NCBI GenBank assembly: GCA_027532905.1
Contig: JAPZUA010000002.1
Span: forward strand, 1,054,001 to 1,118,000
Direction of reading: 5' to 3'
DNA: 64,000 bases
From: Magnetospirillum sp.
GTDB lineage: Bacteria > Pseudomonadota > Alphaproteobacteria > CACIAM-22H2
Made by a program: the position numbers and the translations under genes. Shown here one piece after another: positions 61,479 through 64,000 of this stretch. Under the pieces are notes generated by a model. It saw only the letters and a program-made list of their open reading frames with translations, did not search any database and had not been told where the DNA came from. How positions within the stretch are numbered: the stretch's first letter is position 1; each line of letters begins with the position of its first letter.

Positions 61479-63455
61479 ATGGCGAAATTTTGGGCAAAAC
61501 TGTGCATCGTCGCCACACTCGCGGCGGTCGCGAGCCTGCCGGCGGCGGCCTTGCCGCTCGACGAAGCCCGCCATCTCCTGCAGCGCACCGGCTTCGGCGC
61601 TTCGCCCGCCGATATCGCAAAGCTTGCCCCGCTCGATCGCGCCGCCGCAATCGACCGCCTGCTCGCCGAAACGCGCAATTCGCCGACCCTGCCGCCGCCA
61701 GGCTTTCTCGCCGAACCCTGGCCGCGCTATCGCGACTTCCCCGACATGCGCGAAGAACAGCGCCAGCCCTTTATCCAAGCCCGTCGCGACGAAATGCAGA
61801 CGCTGAAGGCCTGGTGGTACGCCGAAATGATCGCCACACCGTCGCCGCTCACCGAGCGCATGGCGCTGTTCTGGCACAACCACTTCGTCTCGAATTTCGA
61901 AGGCGTGGGTTTCAACGTGCACCGCATCTGGAACCAGCATGCGTTGTTCCGGCGCGAAGCGACAGGCAGCTTCGAGACCCTGCTGCGCGAGATCCTTCGC
62001 GATCCGATCATGCTGCGCTATCTCGACAACCACACCAACCGCAAAGGCCGGCCCAACGAGAATCTGGCCCGCGAACTGCTCGAGCTGTTCACGCTCGGCG
62101 AAGGCAACTATGCCGAGGCCGACATCAAGGAAACCGCCCGCGCGCTCACCGGCCGCACGATCGAGCGCACGAGCGATTTCGGCTATCGCTTCGTGCAAGG
62201 CATGCACGACGAAAGCAGCAAACGCATTTTCGGCGTGCGCGCCGACGACGGCGACGACGTCGCGCGCATTCTGCTGGCCCAGAAACGCACGGCCGAATTC
62301 GTCGCCGAAAAGCTGTGGCGCGAATTCGTATCGACCGAAACCCCGCCCGCCGCCGAGATCGCGGCGGTGGCCGACGCGATCCGCACCAGCGGCTACCAGA
62401 TCAAGCCGGGCTTGCGGCGGCTGTTCCTGTCCGACGCGTTCTGGGCGCCGGCCAATCGCGGCACGTTGATCAAGTCGCCGGTTGCGATGATCGTCGGCGC
62501 CTATCGCGATTTGGGATTGCCGGTCGTCGATCTGCAGGCCCTGCCCGTGCACGGCCGGCGCCTCGGCCAGGACCTGTTCGAGCCGCCAAACGTCAAAGGC
62601 TGGCCCGGCGGCTCGCTGTGGATCACGCCCGCAAGCCTTGTGGCGCGCTACGACATTCTGGGCCGCCTGCTCGACACGCGCAGCCTCGTGCCCGCGCGCC
62701 CCGCCGAGGGCGTGCAAACGATCAGCCTGCGTGTGGCGGGCGATGCCTATCGCGGGGGCCCGCACATGGTCGTCAAGATCAACGGCGATCATGTCGTTGC
62801 GGCACGGGACATCGAGTTCGCGACCGACAGCGCCAAGTTCGGCACTTTGCCCGACCGCAACGACTGGGTCTGGCGCGTGCTGTCGTTTCCGGTCGACCGT
62901 CCCGTTGCCGCCGTCAGCATCGCCTTCGACAACGATGCTGCCGCACCGGTCGATGCCAACGGCGTCAAGCGCGGCGACCGCAATCTGTTCGTCGAATGGA
63001 TCGAGGTCGAGGGCCGCGTCTATCCTGCCCGCGAAGGCCAGCAAGAGAGCTCGAACCCCAATTGCCGCAACCAGCGTCCCGGCGACCTCTACTGCAATTC
63101 GACGCTCACGCTGGACATCGCCGCCCTCAAAGCCGCCGGGAAAGGCCGCCCGGCCGGCATGGATGTCGAGGCGATGAACGGCAGCATGATGGCGCCGAAT
63201 ATGATGGCTGCAAATATGATGGCGCCGGGGATGATGGCGCCGAGCCGCCGTCCGGTCGATCCAACCGCCAGCATCGACCGAAAAGTCAATCTGTCGGCCG
63301 AGGCGTGGCTTGCGTCGCTGCCCGCCGATTGGCAAACGCCCGGCCGCACCTGGCATTCGCTGATGCCGCTGCCGCCGGTCGCACGACCGGCCGAGGGCGA
63401 CGCGGAAAGCCGCCTGCGCAGTCTTCTGTTCGATCCCGCCTATCAGCTGATGTGA
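61479..63455 (+). CDS. DUF1800 protein with inserted CBM60-like domain
   Basis: A 658-residue exported protein. Signal peptide (AKLCIVATLAAVASLPAAAL). DUF1800 signature LLQRTGFGASPADIAKLAPL, then FWHNHFVSNF and PNENLARELLELFTLGEG. After GGSLWITPASLVARYD an insert of about 115 residues (SLRVAGDAYRGGPHMVVKIN, then SIAFDNDA and DRNLFVEWIEVEG) resembles the calcium-dependent CBM60/CBM36 carbohydrate-binding fold. A Met-rich stretch follows (NMMAANMMAPG). The DUF1501 gene begins eight bases downstream, the usual partner. Confidence 0.84.
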   Translation: MAKFWAKLCIVATLAAVASLPAAALPLDEARHLLQRTGFGASPADIAKLAPLDRAAAIDRLLAETRNSPTLPPPGFLAEPWPRYRDFPDMREEQRQPFIQARRDEMQTLKAWWYAEMIATPSPLTERMALFWHNHFVSNFEGVGFNVHRIWNQHALFRREATGSFETLLREILRDPIMLRYLDNHTNRKGRPNENLARELLELFTLGEGNYAEADIKETARALTGRTIERTSDFGYRFVQGMHDESSKRIFGVRADDGDDVARILLAQKRTAEFVAEKLWREFVSTETPPAAEIAAVADAIRTSGYQIKPGLRRLFLSDAFWAPANRGTLIKSPVAMIVGAYRDLGLPVVDLQALPVHGRRLGQDLFEPPNVKGWPGGSLWITPASLVARYDILGRLLDTRSLVPARPAEGVQTISLRVAGDAYRGGPHMVVKINGDHVVAARDIEFATDSAKFGTLPDRNDWVWRVLSFPVDRPVAAVSIAFDNDAAAPVDANGVKRGDRNLFVEWIEVEGRVYPAREGQQESSNPNCRNQRPGDLYCNSTLTLDIAALKAAGKGRPAGMDVEAMNGSMMAPNMMAANMMAPGMMAPSRRPVDPTASIDRKVNLSAEAWLASLPADWQTPGRTWHSLMPLPPVARPAEGDAESRLRSLLFDPAYQLM

Positions 63456-63463
63456 GAGCGCCC

Positions 63464-64000
63464 ATGGATCGCCGCAAATTCCTCGTTGCCGCTTCAGGCA
63501 GTCTGCTTGCCGCCTGCACAGGCCCACAAAACGCCGCCGTTGCACCGCCGGTTACTGCACGCCCGAGCGTTCCGCGTTCGACCGGCGTTGCAGGGCCGGT
63601 GCGCAATCGCATCCTCGTATTGGTCGAGCTGCAAGGCGGCAATGACGGGCTCAACACGGTCATCCCGATCGCCGACGCCAATTACCGTCGCCTGCGCGGC
63701 GGGCTTGCGATCGACGCCCAGGAAGCGCTCGACGTGACGCAAGAGATCGCCTTCCATCCATCGCTAAAACCGCTGGTCGATCCGCTCGAGCGCGGCGAGC
63801 TTTCCGTCTTTCATTCGGTCGGCTATCCCAAGCCCAACCGTTCGCATTTCCGCTCGATCGAGATTTGGGAACAGGCCACCGGCAGCGACCGCTACGGCGA
63901 CGAAGGGTGGGTCACGCAAGCTTTGCGCGGCCATTCGGAATTTTCGAAGCGCAATGCCGACGCCGACGCGATCGTTTTGGGCGTTGGCAATATCGGTCCG
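63464..64000 (+). CDS. DUF1501 protein, 3' truncated by window edge
   Basis: Starts at ATG 63464 and stays open to the window end (179 codons seen). The N terminus, MDRRKFLVAASGSLLAAC, looks like a twin-arginine signal with a lipobox. LVLVELQGGNDGLNTVIP and PNRSHFRSIEIWEQATG are the DUF1501 signature. DUF1800/DUF1501 pairs occur widely and are thought to be exported; no activity is established. Confidence 0.9.
   Translation, partial: MDRRKFLVAASGSLLAACTGPQNAAVAPPVTARPSVPRSTGVAGPVRNRILVLVELQGGNDGLNTVIPIADANYRRLRGGLAIDAQEALDVTQEIAFHPSLKPLVDPLERGELSVFHSVGYPKPNRSHFRSIEIWEQATGSDRYGDEGWVTQALRGHSEFSKRNADADAIVLGVGNIGP

Overview
The window is a high-GC alphaproteobacterial chromosome segment from a phototroph. 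It carries a peripheral light-harvesting cluster (pucB, pucA, pucC) with a PpsR-type box, a class I polyhydroxyalkanoate synthase, TRAP transport genes and a chemosensory/PAS cluster. This points to purple non-sulfur bacteria or their relatives, probably Rhodospirillales-like. No species can be named from the sequence alone.

Region 1 (1-1198) is the end of a SUF iron-sulfur locus (cysteine desulfurase, then a SufU/NifU-like scaffold), followed by an intact tRNA-Glu(TTC).

Region 2 (1227-23853) is a 22.6 kb integrative and mobilizable element inserted in the 3' half of tRNA-Glu. It is bounded by a perfect 51-bp direct repeat (1227-1277 and 23803-23853). It has an excisionase-like gene at the left end, a tyrosine integrase at the right end, matching arm-type repeats inside both ends, a MobA/MobL relaxase, a coiled-coil accessory gene and a palindrome-rich candidate oriT. 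No conjugation (T4SS) genes are visible. The cargo is almost entirely anti-phage: an ABC three-component system (DUF3732 ATPase, middle component, nuclease-like effector), a Gabija-like pair (OLD/TOPRIM ATPase plus UvrD-type helicase) and a Res-Mod type III-like restriction-modification pair. Between and beside these lie two IS3-family remnants, an IS5 fragment and a truncated DUF6088 antitoxin-like gene. I read the region as a mobilizable defence island.

Region 3 (23929-27200) holds sensory genes: a split Aer-like pair (PAS protein and methyl-accepting protein, overlapping), a stand-alone protoglobin and a PAS_5-like protein. Region 4 (27395-34407) has a TRAP transporter, a hotdog thioesterase, a Rieske oxygenase, and a sulfur module (two YeeE/YedE half-transporters and a DUF2892 protein) divergent from a two-cysteine ArsR repressor of BigR/SqrR type, plus another PAS gene. 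Region 5 (34505-37474) is the puc cluster divergent from a 1-Cys peroxiredoxin; PucA carries the Phe44-Leu45 pair expected of a blue-shifted LH3-like antenna.

Region 6 (37738-49448) contains a fused HcnA/HcnB-like oxidoreductase divergent from an HcnC-like one, a pair of paralogous pentapeptide-repeat proteins (one coupled to a histidine kinase), a TetR-SDR-cupin cluster with shared operator half-sites, and a large AsmA/DUF748-type envelope protein. Region 7 (49482-56031) is housekeeping: recJ, glpX, homoserine dehydrogenase and a class I aminotransferase in one minus-strand run, then azlC-azlD. Region 8 (56044-64000) has GFA, DUF3750 and MGMT-like genes, an 11-bp-period repeat array, an OmpA-like lipoprotein divergent from phaC, and a DUF1800/DUF1501 pair that runs off the window.
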